Below are positions 36,656-45,921 of a stretch of DNA of 64,000 nt, piece after piece. The position numbers and the translations under genes are program-made. The stretch's first letter is position 1. Each line of letters starts with the position of its first letter. The notes beneath the pieces are model-generated. The model saw only the letters and a list, made by a program, of their open reading frames with translations, was not told where the DNA came from and made no database searches. The DNA comes from an uncultured Bacteroidia bacterium (GTDB taxonomy: Bacteria; Bacteroidota; Bacteroidia; Bacteroidales; UBA932), in assembly GCA_902789395.1 (NCBI GenBank), contig CADANY010000011.1:87730-151729 (forward strand), written 5' to 3'.

Positions 36656-37744
36656 CTACATGAATTCTACCCGGTCTGATTCATAGATGCGCCAGGCATG
36701 GGCGCCACGCTCGGTAAACTGGAAAGGCACGACAAGCCCGGGAAGGGCCTGAAGCGCTTCCGTCACCGCCTTTTTCCGGACCGGAGGAACCATCAGCATG
36801 ATAAATCCGCCACCGCCTGCGCCGGAAACTTTTCCGGCAACGGCACCGGCGTCGATCGCGACATCAAAGGCCTCCTGGATCACGGGATTGGTAATCGCTC
36901 CGGCCATCTTTTTCTTATCCTCCCAGGCGCTTCCGAGGATCCGTCCGAAAGTCATCATGTCCCCTTTCAGGAGGGCAAGTTTCATATCCGCAGAACTCTG
37001 CTTGATGCGGTGCATGGCTTCAATCGCGACCCGGTTGCCGGAAGAAGTTTTTTTCTGCTGCTCGGAAATGATCGCCGCGCTGCTGCGGGACTTTCCGGTA
37101 AAATACAGGACCATCGAGGATTCCAGTTCGTCAATGATCCAACGCTTGATTTTCAACGGGTTGACGATAACGGTATCGTCGGGGCGGAATTCCATGAAAT
37201 TGAAACCGCCGAAAGCCGCGGCATACTGGTCCTGCTTGCCGCCGGCAAGACCGAGGTCCATCCGTTCAATCTCATAAGACAGACGGGCGATCTCGTAATC
37301 CCCGAGCGGAAGGCCCAGCCACTCGGCAAAACACTTCAGGATGCAGACCACCATCGTCGAAGAAGTTCCGAGTCCGGAACCCGCCGGAGCATCATTCCAG
37401 GTCGTAATCCGGAATCCCGTCACACCGGGCCGGATCCCGAAGGTCCCGTCAAAAGGTTTCCCCTGTCCATCGGCGCCATAATCCCGCAAAACGCGGTTGA
37501 AAACGCCGCAGATCAGGGAAGCCGGACAGTCCAGCGTTCCTGAAGCAGGATAAGACGCCCGGAGAGGGACGTCATAGGCTTCAACGGAAATAAGCCCGTC
37601 ATCCGTCTCCTCGATCGTACAATAGGCGGACAGATTGATAGTGGCGTTAAGAACCTGTCCTCCATACAGTTCGCTGTACGGAGAGACATCGCTTCCCCCT
37701 CCGGCCAGCCCGAGACGGAGGGGTGCTTTGCTCCGGATTATCAT
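36656..37744 (-). CDS. hddA: D-glycero-D-manno-heptose-7-phosphate 1-kinase (GHMP kinase)
   Basis: 362 residues, GHMP kinase family. It starts MIIRSKAPLRLGLAGGGSDVSPYSELYGG, has the ATP loop PAGSGLGTSSTMVV near residue 122, and the C-terminal GKVSGAGGGGFIMLMV motif. It phosphorylates C1 of heptose-7-phosphate (alpha anomer), feeding the GmhB/HddC fusion next to it. It is the first gene of the operon, preceded by a Bacteroidota -7 box at 37766-37773. Other GHMP kinases are possible, but the neighbour fixes the reading. Confidence 0.92.
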   Translation of the reverse strand: MIIRSKAPLRLGLAGGGSDVSPYSELYGGQVLNATINLSAYCTIEETDDGLISVEAYDVPLRASYPASGTLDCPASLICGVFNRVLRDYGADGQGKPFDGTFGIRPGVTGFRITTWNDAPAGSGLGTSSTMVVCILKCFAEWLGLPLGDYEIARLSYEIERMDLGLAGGKQDQYAAAFGGFNFMEFRPDDTVIVNPLKIKRWIIDELESSMVLYFTGKSRSSAAIISEQQKKTSSGNRVAIEAMHRIKQSSADMKLALLKGDMMTFGRILGSAWEDKKKMAGAITNPVIQEAFDVAIDAGAVAGKVSGAGGGGFIMLMVPPVRKKAVTEALQALPGLVVPFQFTERGAHAWRIYESDRVEFM

Positions 37745-37765
37745 CGTCTGGCTTTTATGATTTTA

Positions 37766-37773
37766 CAAATATA
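37766..37773 (-). promoter_or_regulatory. -7 box for the heptose/polysaccharide operon
   Basis: The minus strand reads TATATTTG (perfect TAnnTTTG), ending 21 bases before the hddA start. It is divergent from the promoter at 37809-37839. Confidence 0.55.
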
Positions 37774-37783
37774 ATCATTAAAA

Positions 37784-37800
37784 CCGTGAATTCATCACGG
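37784..37800. promoter_or_regulatory. Palindrome between divergent promoters (possible operator)
   Basis: CCGTGA (37784-37789) and TCACGG (37795-37800), perfect 6-bp arms around ATTCA. It lies between the minus -7 box (37766-37773) and the plus -33 box (37809-37812), a position from which a regulator could act on both. Confidence 0.4.
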
Positions 37801-37808
37801 GCCGGGAC

Positions 37809-37839
37809 TTTGAAGTTTCAACTCTTATCATTATTTTTG
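37809..37839 (+). promoter_or_regulatory. Promoter of the CapD-like dehydratase gene
   Basis: TTTG at 37809-37812, exactly 19 bases, then TATTTTTG at 37832-37839 (perfect consensus), ending 19 bases before the ATG at 37859. Confidence 0.7.
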
Positions 37840-37858
37840 TAATCTATAATTAAGCATC

Positions 37859-39769
37859 ATGTTCCGAAACTTCAACCTTTCGCTCCTGAAAGACAAATAT
37901 CTGAATACGAAGATCATCTATCTGATGGACATCATCCTGTCCGCCATCGCTTCGACCTTCGTCATTCTTTCTATCAATCTTCTTGCTGATTCCAAATTCT
38001 ACGCAGGATCGTATTTCCTGTCATATCTGGGCGTTTCCATCCTTGCCTCAGCCATCCTTTTCTGGATCACGAAAACCTACCGGATCATCATCCGGCACCT
38101 GAGCATCAAGGATATCATCCCCTTCGTACTTTCCGCACTCGGGAAGACGATTATTCTGGCGATCTTCGTCATTTTCACCTTCGGTTTTTCCAAGGCAGTC
38201 TATATCGAGGTCCTCGGTGATTTCCTGATGACCCTGTTCCTCCTGATCGGTGTCCGCGTCGCTATGATCATCGCCTACGATACGATCAAGACCCGCATCA
38301 ACGACCACACCGGCCAGATGAAGGTCATCGTCTACGGCACTTCGGACAAGTCCGTATCGACCATCATCCGACTCCAGAATTCCCCGCACTACAAGATTGA
38401 AGGCTTTATCAATTATTCCGAAAGCAAGCACGACATTACGATCGACCGTCTGCCGGTCCACAGCTTCAATTCCGAAGAATCGCTCGAAGCCCTTTTCCAA
38501 AAGAACAATGCCGACGCCGTCCTTTTCGCTTCGGAGCGGGATGCGCAGCTTGAGCGGAACCGCCTGATCCAGTTCTGTACGGAAAAACAGATCAAGTGCC
38601 TGATTATGCCGTCGGTCGACGAATTCCCTGAAAACGGCCAGATTCTCAAGCCCCGGGCGATCAAGATCGAAGACCTCCTCGGCCGGGAAGAAATCAAGAT
38701 TTCCGTCAAGAATATCACTGAATACATCAAAGGCAAGTCCATCTTGGTGACGGGAGCGGCCGGTTCGATCGGATCGGAACTCTGCCGCCAGCTTGTTTCG
38801 TACGGAGTCGGCAAACTGATTCTTTTCGACAATGCCGAGACGCCTATGCATAATCTCCGGCTGGAACTGGAAGACGCGAACAAGGACCTGGACTTCGTTC
38901 CGATTATCGGCGACGTACGGAACCGGAACCGGCTCGATTATGTTTTCCGGACCTGGCATCCCCAGATTGTCTTCCATGCCGCCGCCTACAAGCATGTGCC
39001 CCTGATGGAGGAGAATCCCGCCGAAGCGGTCCATGTCAATGTCATCGGTACCCGCAACGTCGCAGACAAATGCATCCAGTACGATGTCGACAAGATGGTC
39101 ATGATCTCGACCGACAAGGCAGTCAACCCGACGAATATCATGGGCTGCACCAAGCGGCTGGCGGAAATCTATGTCCAGTCCCTCGGGACGTCGATCGCCC
39201 AGGGCGAGCGCCAGGGAAAAACGCGCTTCGTCACGACCCGTTTCGGCAACGTGCTCGGTTCCAATGGATCCGTCATTCCGCGGTTCAATGACCAGATTGC
39301 CCATGGCGGTCCCGTCACGGTGACGCATCCCGAAATTACCCGCTTCTTCATGACGATTCCCGAGGCCTGCCGCCTTGTCATGGAAGCGGCGACGATGAGC
39401 ACCGGAAACCAGATCTTCGTTTTCGACATGGGCGTTCCCGTCAAGATCGACACCCTCGCCCGGAATATGATCTCGCTCGCCGGATACGTTCCCGACAAGG
39501 ATATACGGATTGAGTATACCGGACTTCGCCCCGGCGAAAAACTCTACGAAGAAGTTCTTTCCAATGCGGAAAATACGCTCCCTTCCTTCCACGAGAAGAT
39601 CCGCATCGCCCAGGTCCGCGAATACCAGTACGAAAATGCAAGCCGGGTAGTGGAAGAGCTGGAGCGGCTGACCAAGGCCGTTGACATTCCCGCCCTCGTC
39701 CGTCTGATGAAGGATACCGTTCCCGAATTCAAGAGCAAGAACTCCGAATTCGAACAGTTTGATAAATAA
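37859..39769 (+). CDS. Membrane UDP-GlcNAc 4,6-dehydratase-like enzyme (CapD/WbpM family)
   Basis: 636 residues. Four N-terminal membrane helices (residues ~18-145) are followed by a Rossmann-like domain and a C-terminal extended SDR domain. The NAD loop is VTGAAGSIGSELCRQL, then YKHVPLMEENP, and the active-site segment STDKAVNPTNIMGCTKRLAE, where Met replaces the usual SDR Tyr (MxxxK), a hallmark of the long 4,6-dehydratases such as WbpM and PglF. It makes a 4-keto-6-deoxy UDP-HexNAc for surface glycans. It diverges from the hddA operon and is probably part of the same biosynthetic programme. Confidence 0.92.
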   Translation: MFRNFNLSLLKDKYLNTKIIYLMDIILSAIASTFVILSINLLADSKFYAGSYFLSYLGVSILASAILFWITKTYRIIIRHLSIKDIIPFVLSALGKTIILAIFVIFTFGFSKAVYIEVLGDFLMTLFLLIGVRVAMIIAYDTIKTRINDHTGQMKVIVYGTSDKSVSTIIRLQNSPHYKIEGFINYSESKHDITIDRLPVHSFNSEESLEALFQKNNADAVLFASERDAQLERNRLIQFCTEKQIKCLIMPSVDEFPENGQILKPRAIKIEDLLGREEIKISVKNITEYIKGKSILVTGAAGSIGSELCRQLVSYGVGKLILFDNAETPMHNLRLELEDANKDLDFVPIIGDVRNRNRLDYVFRTWHPQIVFHAAAYKHVPLMEENPAEAVHVNVIGTRNVADKCIQYDVDKMVMISTDKAVNPTNIMGCTKRLAEIYVQSLGTSIAQGERQGKTRFVTTRFGNVLGSNGSVIPRFNDQIAHGGPVTVTHPEITRFFMTIPEACRLVMEAATMSTGNQIFVFDMGVPVKIDTLARNMISLAGYVPDKDIRIEYTGLRPGEKLYEEVLSNAENTLPSFHEKIRIAQVREYQYENASRVVEELERLTKAVDIPALVRLMKDTVPEFKSKNSEFEQFDK

Positions 39770-39775
39770 TATCTT

Positions 39776-42592
39776 ATGTCGTCTGATGCCTTTCTTGCCC
39801 GGTTGAAGAGAATCCTCCCGGAGAGCAATTTGTATACCGATCCGCTCCGCCGCCTGGCATGGGGAACGGATGCCGGGTTCTACCGGCTGACACCTCAAAT
39901 CATCGTCCGCTCCCGCAGTGAGGAAGACATTTCATCCATCCTGCAGGAGGCTTCCGCCGCCGGTATTCCCGTTACATTCCGGGCTGCCGGAACGAGTCTC
40001 TCCGGCCAGGCAGTCAGTGATTCGGTCTTAGTTGTTGCGGGAAAGAATTGGGAGAAATGGCACTACAATGACGATACGACGGTAACGCTGCAGCCCGGTC
40101 TCGTCGGGGCAGAAGTCAACCGTCTCCTTGCCCGTTACGGACGCAAATTCGGCCCGGATCCAGCCAGCATCGGCAGTTGTATGGTCGGCGGAATCGTGAT
40201 GAACAACGCCTCCGGCATGAGCTGCGGCATCCACGCCAACAGCGACCGGATGCTCCGGAGCGTACGGATGGTCCTCGCCGACGGGACGGTGCTCGACACG
40301 GGGGATGCGGCCTCCCGGAAAGCTTTTTCCGAGAGCCATCCCGATTTCCTTGGCGAACTGGCCGTCCTTCGCGATGAGGTACTTGCAGACCCTGAACTGA
40401 CAGAACGGATCCGTTACAAGTATTCGATCAAGAACGTCACGGGACTCAATCTGTTACCCCTTATCACCTATACCGATCCCTTCGATATCGCAGCCCACCT
40501 TCTCGTCGGCTCTGAAGGCACGCTGGCCTTCCTCTCGGAAGTAACCATGGACACACTCCCGATCGCTCCGTTCAAGGCCAGTGCGATGATCTATTTCAAG
40601 GATATCCGTTCCGCGGCCGAAGGCGTCGTGGCGATGCCCCGCGACAGAATCACGGCGGCCGAACTGCTGGACATCCGCTCGCTGACGGCGGTCCATGATC
40701 CCCATCTCTCCCCTTCCGTACCCGACTTGACCGCGGTTCTGACAGAGACCCAGGCTGAGACGCACGATGACCTTCTCGGCAATATCGAGGCGATCCGGGA
40801 GGCTCTTGCCCCCTTCGGCGTCTCCGTTGAGTTCACGGAGGATCCGGCCGTTTACTCGCAGTACTGGGCGATCCGATCCGGCATCTTCCCGGCTGTCGGC
40901 GGACTTCGGAAAGAAGGTACGACCTGCCTGATCGAAGATGTCGCGTTCCATATCCAGGATCTCCCCCAAGCGACATCGGACCTTTCCGCCCTTCTCGACA
41001 AGCATGGATACGACGACAGCTGTATCTATGGACACGCCTTGGAAGGGAACTTCCATTTTATTATCAATCAGTCTTTTGCGACGGAAGCTGACGTTCGTCG
41101 GTACGAAGCGATGATCCGTGACGTCGCGGAGATGGTCGTCGGAAAATACGACGGATCCCTCAAGGCCGAACACGGAACGGGACGGAATATGGCTCCCTTC
41201 GTCGAATACGAGTGGGGAGCGAAGGCATTCTCCGTCATGAAACGGATCAAGGCCCTGTTCGATCCGAAGGGGATCCTCAACCCGGGCGTTATCTTCAATG
41301 ACGATCCCGATTGCTTTATCAAAGACTTCAAGGCGCTTCCCATCCTCCGGCCCGCCGCAGAGGATCCGGAACTCGCAGAAGCATATAAGAGCCTGAACAA
41401 GTGCATCGAATGCGGATTCTGTGAGGTAAACTGCGTATCCTGCGGTTTCACCCTTTCCTCCCGGACCCGAATCGTTGCGCAAAGGGAGATAGCCCGCCTG
41501 CGGGAAAGCGGCGGGGATCCGGAACTGCTTCGGGAGCTCGAACGGGCGTATCGGTATTATGGAGACGTAACCTGCGCGGCAGACGGGCTCTGCTCGATGT
41601 CCTGCCCGATGGGGATCAACGTCGCCGACCTGACCCATGATATCCGCCACCGGAACCTCTCCCCTTCCGGAGCGCGGCTCGGCGCTTTTGCCGCAGAGCA
41701 TCTTCATGGCGTCAAAAACGGGCTCAGGGGCGTTCTGGGACTGGCCGATCTAGGCCAGGGCGTTCTCGGGACAAAGGCCATGACCGGCCTGGGAAAGGGA
41801 CTCCATAAGGTGGGCCTTCCGTTATGGACTCCCGCAACGCCAAGGCCGTACCGGGTCCCTGACGGACTGACCGGCAAAGCGGGCTCCCCGCTGAAAGTCG
41901 TTTATTTCCCGAGTTGCCTGAACCAGATGATGGGCCTTCCGAAGAAGGGATCCCCGGTTCGGAGACCGCTCGTCGAGGAGATGGTTGCTTTACTGGAAAA
42001 GGCCGGCTACGAGGTGATTTTCCCGGATAACAAGGATTCCCTATGCTGCGGGATGATCTGGGAGAGCAAGGGCCTTCCCGGAGAAGCGGAACGGAAAGTC
42101 CGCGAACTCGACGATGCCCTTTGGAAAGCCTCCTGCGAAGGGCTCTACCCGGTCCTTTGTGACCAAAGTCCCTGCCTGCACCGGATGCGGGGCCATATCA
42201 AACGGATGCACCTGTACGAACCCGTCGAGTTTATCTGGAAGTTCCTCCGGGAACGGCTCGACTTCCACCCGACGGATACCCCGGTTGCCGTCCATCCGAC
42301 CTGCTCGACGCGGCTGATGGGACTCGACAAGACGCTCGTTTCGCTCGCGCAGCTCTGCTCCTCTTCTGTCACGGTACCGGAAGGTGTCGGCTGCTGTGGA
42401 TTCGCCGGGGATAAAGGCATGACCCATCCCGAACTCAACGCCTATGCCCTCCGGAAACTCAAGGACCAGGTCAGGGATATCCCCGCCGGCTACTCCAACA
42501 GCCGCACCTGCGAGATCGGCCTCACCACCAACTCCGGTATCCCCTACCTCTCCATCGCCTACCTCGTCAACGCCTGCACAACGGCGAAATAA
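39776..42592 (+). CDS. FAD-binding and Fe-S dehydrogenase (YdiJ/glycolate- or lactate-oxidase type)
   Basis: 938 residues in four parts. An FAD-binding PCMH domain lies at about 30-210 (FRAAGTSLSGQAV). The FAD-oxidase C-terminal domain covers about 215-480 (GHALEGNFHF, LKAEHGTGRNMAPF). A dicluster 4Fe-4S domain begins at Cys543 (CIECGFCEVNC) with a second set at Cys600 (CAADGLCSMSCPMG). Two cysteine-rich CCG repeats follow (CCG at 757-758 and 873-874). Such fusions oxidise 2-hydroxy acids (D-lactate, D-2-hydroxyglutarate or glycolate) and pass electrons to a membrane carrier. The substrate cannot be told. It starts 6 bases after the dehydratase gene, an unexpected neighbour. Confidence 0.9.
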   Translation: MSSDAFLARLKRILPESNLYTDPLRRLAWGTDAGFYRLTPQIIVRSRSEEDISSILQEASAAGIPVTFRAAGTSLSGQAVSDSVLVVAGKNWEKWHYNDDTTVTLQPGLVGAEVNRLLARYGRKFGPDPASIGSCMVGGIVMNNASGMSCGIHANSDRMLRSVRMVLADGTVLDTGDAASRKAFSESHPDFLGELAVLRDEVLADPELTERIRYKYSIKNVTGLNLLPLITYTDPFDIAAHLLVGSEGTLAFLSEVTMDTLPIAPFKASAMIYFKDIRSAAEGVVAMPRDRITAAELLDIRSLTAVHDPHLSPSVPDLTAVLTETQAETHDDLLGNIEAIREALAPFGVSVEFTEDPAVYSQYWAIRSGIFPAVGGLRKEGTTCLIEDVAFHIQDLPQATSDLSALLDKHGYDDSCIYGHALEGNFHFIINQSFATEADVRRYEAMIRDVAEMVVGKYDGSLKAEHGTGRNMAPFVEYEWGAKAFSVMKRIKALFDPKGILNPGVIFNDDPDCFIKDFKALPILRPAAEDPELAEAYKSLNKCIECGFCEVNCVSCGFTLSSRTRIVAQREIARLRESGGDPELLRELERAYRYYGDVTCAADGLCSMSCPMGINVADLTHDIRHRNLSPSGARLGAFAAEHLHGVKNGLRGVLGLADLGQGVLGTKAMTGLGKGLHKVGLPLWTPATPRPYRVPDGLTGKAGSPLKVVYFPSCLNQMMGLPKKGSPVRRPLVEEMVALLEKAGYEVIFPDNKDSLCCGMIWESKGLPGEAERKVRELDDALWKASCEGLYPVLCDQSPCLHRMRGHIKRMHLYEPVEFIWKFLRERLDFHPTDTPVAVHPTCSTRLMGLDKTLVSLAQLCSSSVTVPEGVGCCGFAGDKGMTHPELNAYALRKLKDQVRDIPAGYSNSRTCEIGLTTNSGIPYLSIAYLVNACTTAK

Positions 42593-42690
42593 CAGCTCTT
42601 CCCTGCTTCCGTTCCCCTTTCCCCGTTACCCGCCATTTCCCGGGGCGGGACAGGATTAGCAAACACCCGTCCCTGGACAAATCGGGATAC

Positions 42691-42712
42691 TTCCCACAAA
42701 CGGATGTGGGAA
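42691..42712. repeat. Hairpin in the intergenic gap 42593-42759
   Basis: A perfect 8-bp stem, TTCCCACA (42691-42698) and TGTGGGAA (42705-42712), loop AACGGA. There is no T run on either side, so it is not a typical terminator. It lies between the converging FAD/Fe-S gene and the end of the long minus-strand operon, and may slow transcription or protect the 3' end of the mRNA. Nothing else was seen in this 167-base gap. Confidence 0.5.
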
Positions 42713-42759
42713 ACAAAAATAATATCTGATCGTCCTAAAAGGAACTTACGACAAGGTTG

Positions 42760-43377
42760 TCATCTTATAAAATGCATCGGGGTCCAGGGTTCGCTGCCGC
42801 GGCCCGGGGCTGGCTTTCCGCCGGTGGCCTTGAGAAGCCAGGCCATATTGCGGGCAAGGGCCCGCATAGTCTGGAGGCCTTCCTGATCGAGGGCGGCCTG
42901 GCCCGGTTCGCGACCGTAGACAATATTCCAGTACTGTGAGCCGATTACCGGCATGTTCATCATCTGAAACGGCAGATTAAGCGTTTCAAAGGCGGCGGTC
43001 GCTCCGCCCCGGCGGCAGACAGCGACGGCCGCGGCCGGTTTTCCGGCAATGCTCTGGCCGTTGGAATAGAAGGAGCGCTGGATAATCGACAGCAGGGCCC
43101 CGTTCGGCTGGCCGTAATAGACCGGAGAGCCGACGATCAAGGCATCCGCTTCCGCATATTTTGCACTGATTACGTTGCAGATATCATCATTGAAGACACA
43201 CGCTCCGGGCTTATCACCGCACCGGTTGCACGCAATACAACCTCTTACGGGTTTATTCCCAATCCAGACGATTTCGCTCTCAATACCCTCTTGGTTCAGT
43301 GTTTCAGCGATTTCCGCAAGGGCAATGGAGGTATTCCCCTTCTGCCGCGGGCTGCCGTTGATCATGAGTACTTTCAT
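42760..43377 (-). CDS. Flavodoxin-like NAD(P)H-dependent FMN reductase
   Basis: 205 residues starting MKVLMINGSPRQKGNTSIALAEIAETL, the FMN-phosphate loop of the NADPH-dependent FMN reductase/iron-sulfur flavoprotein group. GCIACNRCGDKPGACVFNDD is the cysteine motif of the latter (CxxCxxC-type), and GSPVYYGQPNGALLSIIQRS is the usual active-site loop. The partner is unknown. It is the last gene of the minus-strand operon, 5 bases after the unknown gene upstream. Confidence 0.88.
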   Translation of the reverse strand: MKVLMINGSPRQKGNTSIALAEIAETLNQEGIESEIVWIGNKPVRGCIACNRCGDKPGACVFNDDICNVISAKYAEADALIVGSPVYYGQPNGALLSIIQRSFYSNGQSIAGKPAAAVAVCRRGGATAAFETLNLPFQMMNMPVIGSQYWNIVYGREPGQAALDQEGLQTMRALARNMAWLLKATGGKPAPGRGSEPWTPMHFIR

Positions 43378-43382
43378 ATCTT

Positions 43383-43946
43383 CTATCTCAAGTCGACTTT
43401 TTCGAACTTATAACCGAGGCGGCAGAGCTGAATGGCTGCACCGATTTTAAACAGCACGCCTACGGTCTCGAGGAAAAGCTTATAGGCTTCAGCCGTTCCG
43501 GGTTCCGGGCTCTCACGCATGAGAAAGTGATATGCGTTGGCCGAGCATGACTGCATCGCCGGGACGCTGTGCTTCCGGTCCCGGAGAATCTCATCCGTTA
43601 TATGATCGTCCATGTCGTCAAAGCCCCGTTTCCCCTGGAAAAAGGCATAAGGGGTGTCCATATATTTCGCCCAGTCCCGATCCCAGAGGAAAGCGACGGC
43701 CATACCCAGATAACCGGCACAGGCGAGGCAGTATTCGGGATACGCATTGAAATTCCTCACGGCATCGCCATAGAAGGACGGGGCATACCGCATCCAGGCA
43801 TCGTCGATATCCGGTGAGGAAAGGAGCGTACCCTTCAGAAGACCCGCATCCGTGCAGATGGAAAGAAGGTACTGCGTCAGGTCTTCACGGTATTTCTCCG
43901 GGGAAGACAGCCCTTCTTTAAGCGATATAGTATGGTTATCCTGCAT
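43383..43946 (-). CDS. Unknown conserved-looking protein
   Basis: 187 residues, not recognised. No signal peptide. It is helical with aromatic-rich patches (WMRYAPSFYGDAVRNF, YCLACAGYLGMAVAFLWDRDW) and a run of acidic residues (GFDDMDDHITDEILRDR). It is packed tightly between the ABC-exporter gene (1-base gap upstream) and the flavodoxin gene (5 bases downstream), so it is very likely a real gene of the same transcript. I cannot propose a function. Confidence 0.75.
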   Translation of the reverse strand: MQDNHTISLKEGLSSPEKYREDLTQYLLSICTDAGLLKGTLLSSPDIDDAWMRYAPSFYGDAVRNFNAYPEYCLACAGYLGMAVAFLWDRDWAKYMDTPYAFFQGKRGFDDMDDHITDEILRDRKHSVPAMQSCSANAYHFLMRESPEPGTAEAYKLFLETVGVLFKIGAAIQLCRLGYKFEKVDLR

Positions 43947-43947
43947 G

Positions 43948-45921
43948 TTATCCTGTTATCTGGTTACCGGTATAGAGCTCGTAGTATTTGCCTTTCAGAT
44001 CGAGGAGTTCTGCGTGCTTGCCCCGTTCAATGATGCGGCCATGGTCGAGGACCATGATATAATCCGCGTTCTGCACGGTCGAGAGGCGGTGCGCGATGAC
44101 AAAGGTCGTACGTCCCTTCATCAGGGAGTCCATTCCCTTCTGGATCAGTTTTTCCGTACGGGTATCGATCGAGGATGTCGCTTCGTCGAGGATCAGCACG
44201 GGCGGGTTCGCAACAGCAGCCCGCGCGATGGAAAGAAGTTGCCGTTCGCCCTGGCTGAGGTTGCCCCCGTCTGCGGATAGCCAGGTATCATAGCCACTCG
44301 GGAGGCGGCGGATAAAGTTGTCGGCATAGACAAGCCGGGCAGCCTCCCGGCACTCTTCATCGGTCGCATCAAGGCGCCCGTACCGGATATTCTCAAGAAC
44401 GGTACCGCTGAAAAGCTGCGTTTCCTGGAGGACGATACCGAGGCTCTGGCGAAGGGAAGCTTTCGCAATCTCCCTGACGTCGATCCCGTCGTATGTGATC
44501 GTACCGTCCTGGATCTCATAGAAACGGTTGATGAGATTCGTAATCGTCGTCTTTCCGGCTCCCGTTCCACCGACAAAAGCGATCTTCTGTCCGGGATAGG
44601 CCGTCAGGGTAATATCATAAAGGACCTGTTTTTCAGGTACATAACTAAAGTCCACGTCCTTCAGCGAGACGAGTCCCTCGAGACGGCGGAGACTTCCCTC
44701 AGGCGATTTCCAGGCCCAGGCCCCGGTCCGGTTCGGAGTCTCTTCCAGCACCGATTCGGATGCCCGGACATGGACCAGGGAGAAAGCACCCCCGTCCACT
44801 TCCGACATCTCATCCATCAAGCCATAGACCCGGTCCGAACCGGCGGAAGCCATGACGAGCGAATTGATTTCATTGGAGATTTGCGTGACCGGCCGGGTAA
44901 AGTTCTTCTGGAGTGTCAGGAACGATACCAGCGAACCAAGCGTCAGGACTGCCCCGTCCAGCCCGCAGAGATACCACCCCTGGAACTTTCCGATTGCGAT
45001 GATGGCACCGACGACGGAAAGCAGGACATAGCCGAAATTGCCCAGGTTGCTGTTGATCGGCATGATGACATTGCCGATCTTGTTCGCATTGTAGACGCTG
45101 CTCCGGAGCTCTTCGTTCAGGACGGAGAACTCCTCCATCGCCTTTTCTTCGTGGCAATAGACTTTGATCACTTTCTGCCCGGAAACCATCTCCTCGATAA
45201 ATCCGTTGACCTTGCCGAGATTCTGCTGACGCTGGGTGAAATACTTCTTGGAGAGCTGCCCGAGCGAGGTCGTAACGCGGAACATCAGGAAAGCCATGAC
45301 AATCGTCACGAGCGTCAGCGGGAGGCTGAGGACAAGCATGCTGACAAGGGTTGCGAAAAGGGTGACAACCGCGCTGAAGAGGTTCGGGAGGCTGCTGCCG
45401 ATGACCTGCCGGAGCGTATCGATATCGTTCGTATAGACCGACATGATATCCCCGTGCGAATGAGAGTCGAAATAGCTCAGGGGCAGGGTTTCCATCTGCG
45501 TGAAGAGCTTCTGGCGGAGCCTAAGCATCGTCCCCTGACCGACCCGGACCATAATGATGCTCTGAAGATAGCCGGCCGCGATTCCGACTAGAAGGACTGC
45601 TCCCAGTTTGATGAGCGCGACGGCAAGCGGGTGATAGTCCGGTCCAAGGCCCACATCCCCGAAAAGGGTCGTCGGAGACGGAGAAAGCATCGGGAGGATA
45701 TAGTCGTCAATGAGGGTACGTGTAAAAAGAGAGGAGACGACCGATGTGAGGGAAGAGATGACGATACATAGCAGCACCGCTCCGAAATGGAACTTGTAAT
45801 TCCGGAGGATGAACTTCAGCAGCCTGAAGACGGATGAATCCTTCTTCAGGTCTTTCAGCGTGGCCCCGACCCTGGGTCCGCCACCGCCTCCTCTTGGTCC
45901 AAATCCGGGCGGCATAATCAA
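43948..45921 (-). CDS. ABC exporter half-transporter, catalytic partner
   Basis: 657 residues. A Gly-rich N-terminus (PPGFGPRGGGGG) is followed by a six-helix type IV exporter membrane domain and a C-terminal ATPase. Walker A is GGTGAGKTTITN; the signature is LSQGE (changed from LSGGQ); Walker B is VLILDEATSSID with the catalytic Glu, and the H-loop is AHRLST, so this half has the intact catalytic residues. It pairs with the gene just upstream (4-base overlap), whose ATPase is degenerate, giving a TM287/288-like heterodimer. The cargo is unknown; the location suggests an envelope lipid or glycan precursor. Confidence 0.9.
   Translation of the reverse strand: MIMPPGFGPRGGGGGPRVGATLKDLKKDSSVFRLLKFILRNYKFHFGAVLLCIVISSLTSVVSSLFTRTLIDDYILPMLSPSPTTLFGDVGLGPDYHPLAVALIKLGAVLLVGIAAGYLQSIIMVRVGQGTMLRLRQKLFTQMETLPLSYFDSHSHGDIMSVYTNDIDTLRQVIGSSLPNLFSAVVTLFATLVSMLVLSLPLTLVTIVMAFLMFRVTTSLGQLSKKYFTQRQQNLGKVNGFIEEMVSGQKVIKVYCHEEKAMEEFSVLNEELRSSVYNANKIGNVIMPINSNLGNFGYVLLSVVGAIIAIGKFQGWYLCGLDGAVLTLGSLVSFLTLQKNFTRPVTQISNEINSLVMASAGSDRVYGLMDEMSEVDGGAFSLVHVRASESVLEETPNRTGAWAWKSPEGSLRRLEGLVSLKDVDFSYVPEKQVLYDITLTAYPGQKIAFVGGTGAGKTTITNLINRFYEIQDGTITYDGIDVREIAKASLRQSLGIVLQETQLFSGTVLENIRYGRLDATDEECREAARLVYADNFIRRLPSGYDTWLSADGGNLSQGERQLLSIARAAVANPPVLILDEATSSIDTRTEKLIQKGMDSLMKGRTTFVIAHRLSTVQNADYIMVLDHGRIIERGKHAELLDLKGKYYELYTGNQITG

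Noticed and set aside
38048..39898. A 616-residue minus-strand frame opposite the CapD-like gene
   Set aside because: Antisense shadow, rich in Asp/Gly/Arg/Val as expected for a reversed GC-rich gene, and it runs across the boundary of two plus-strand genes.
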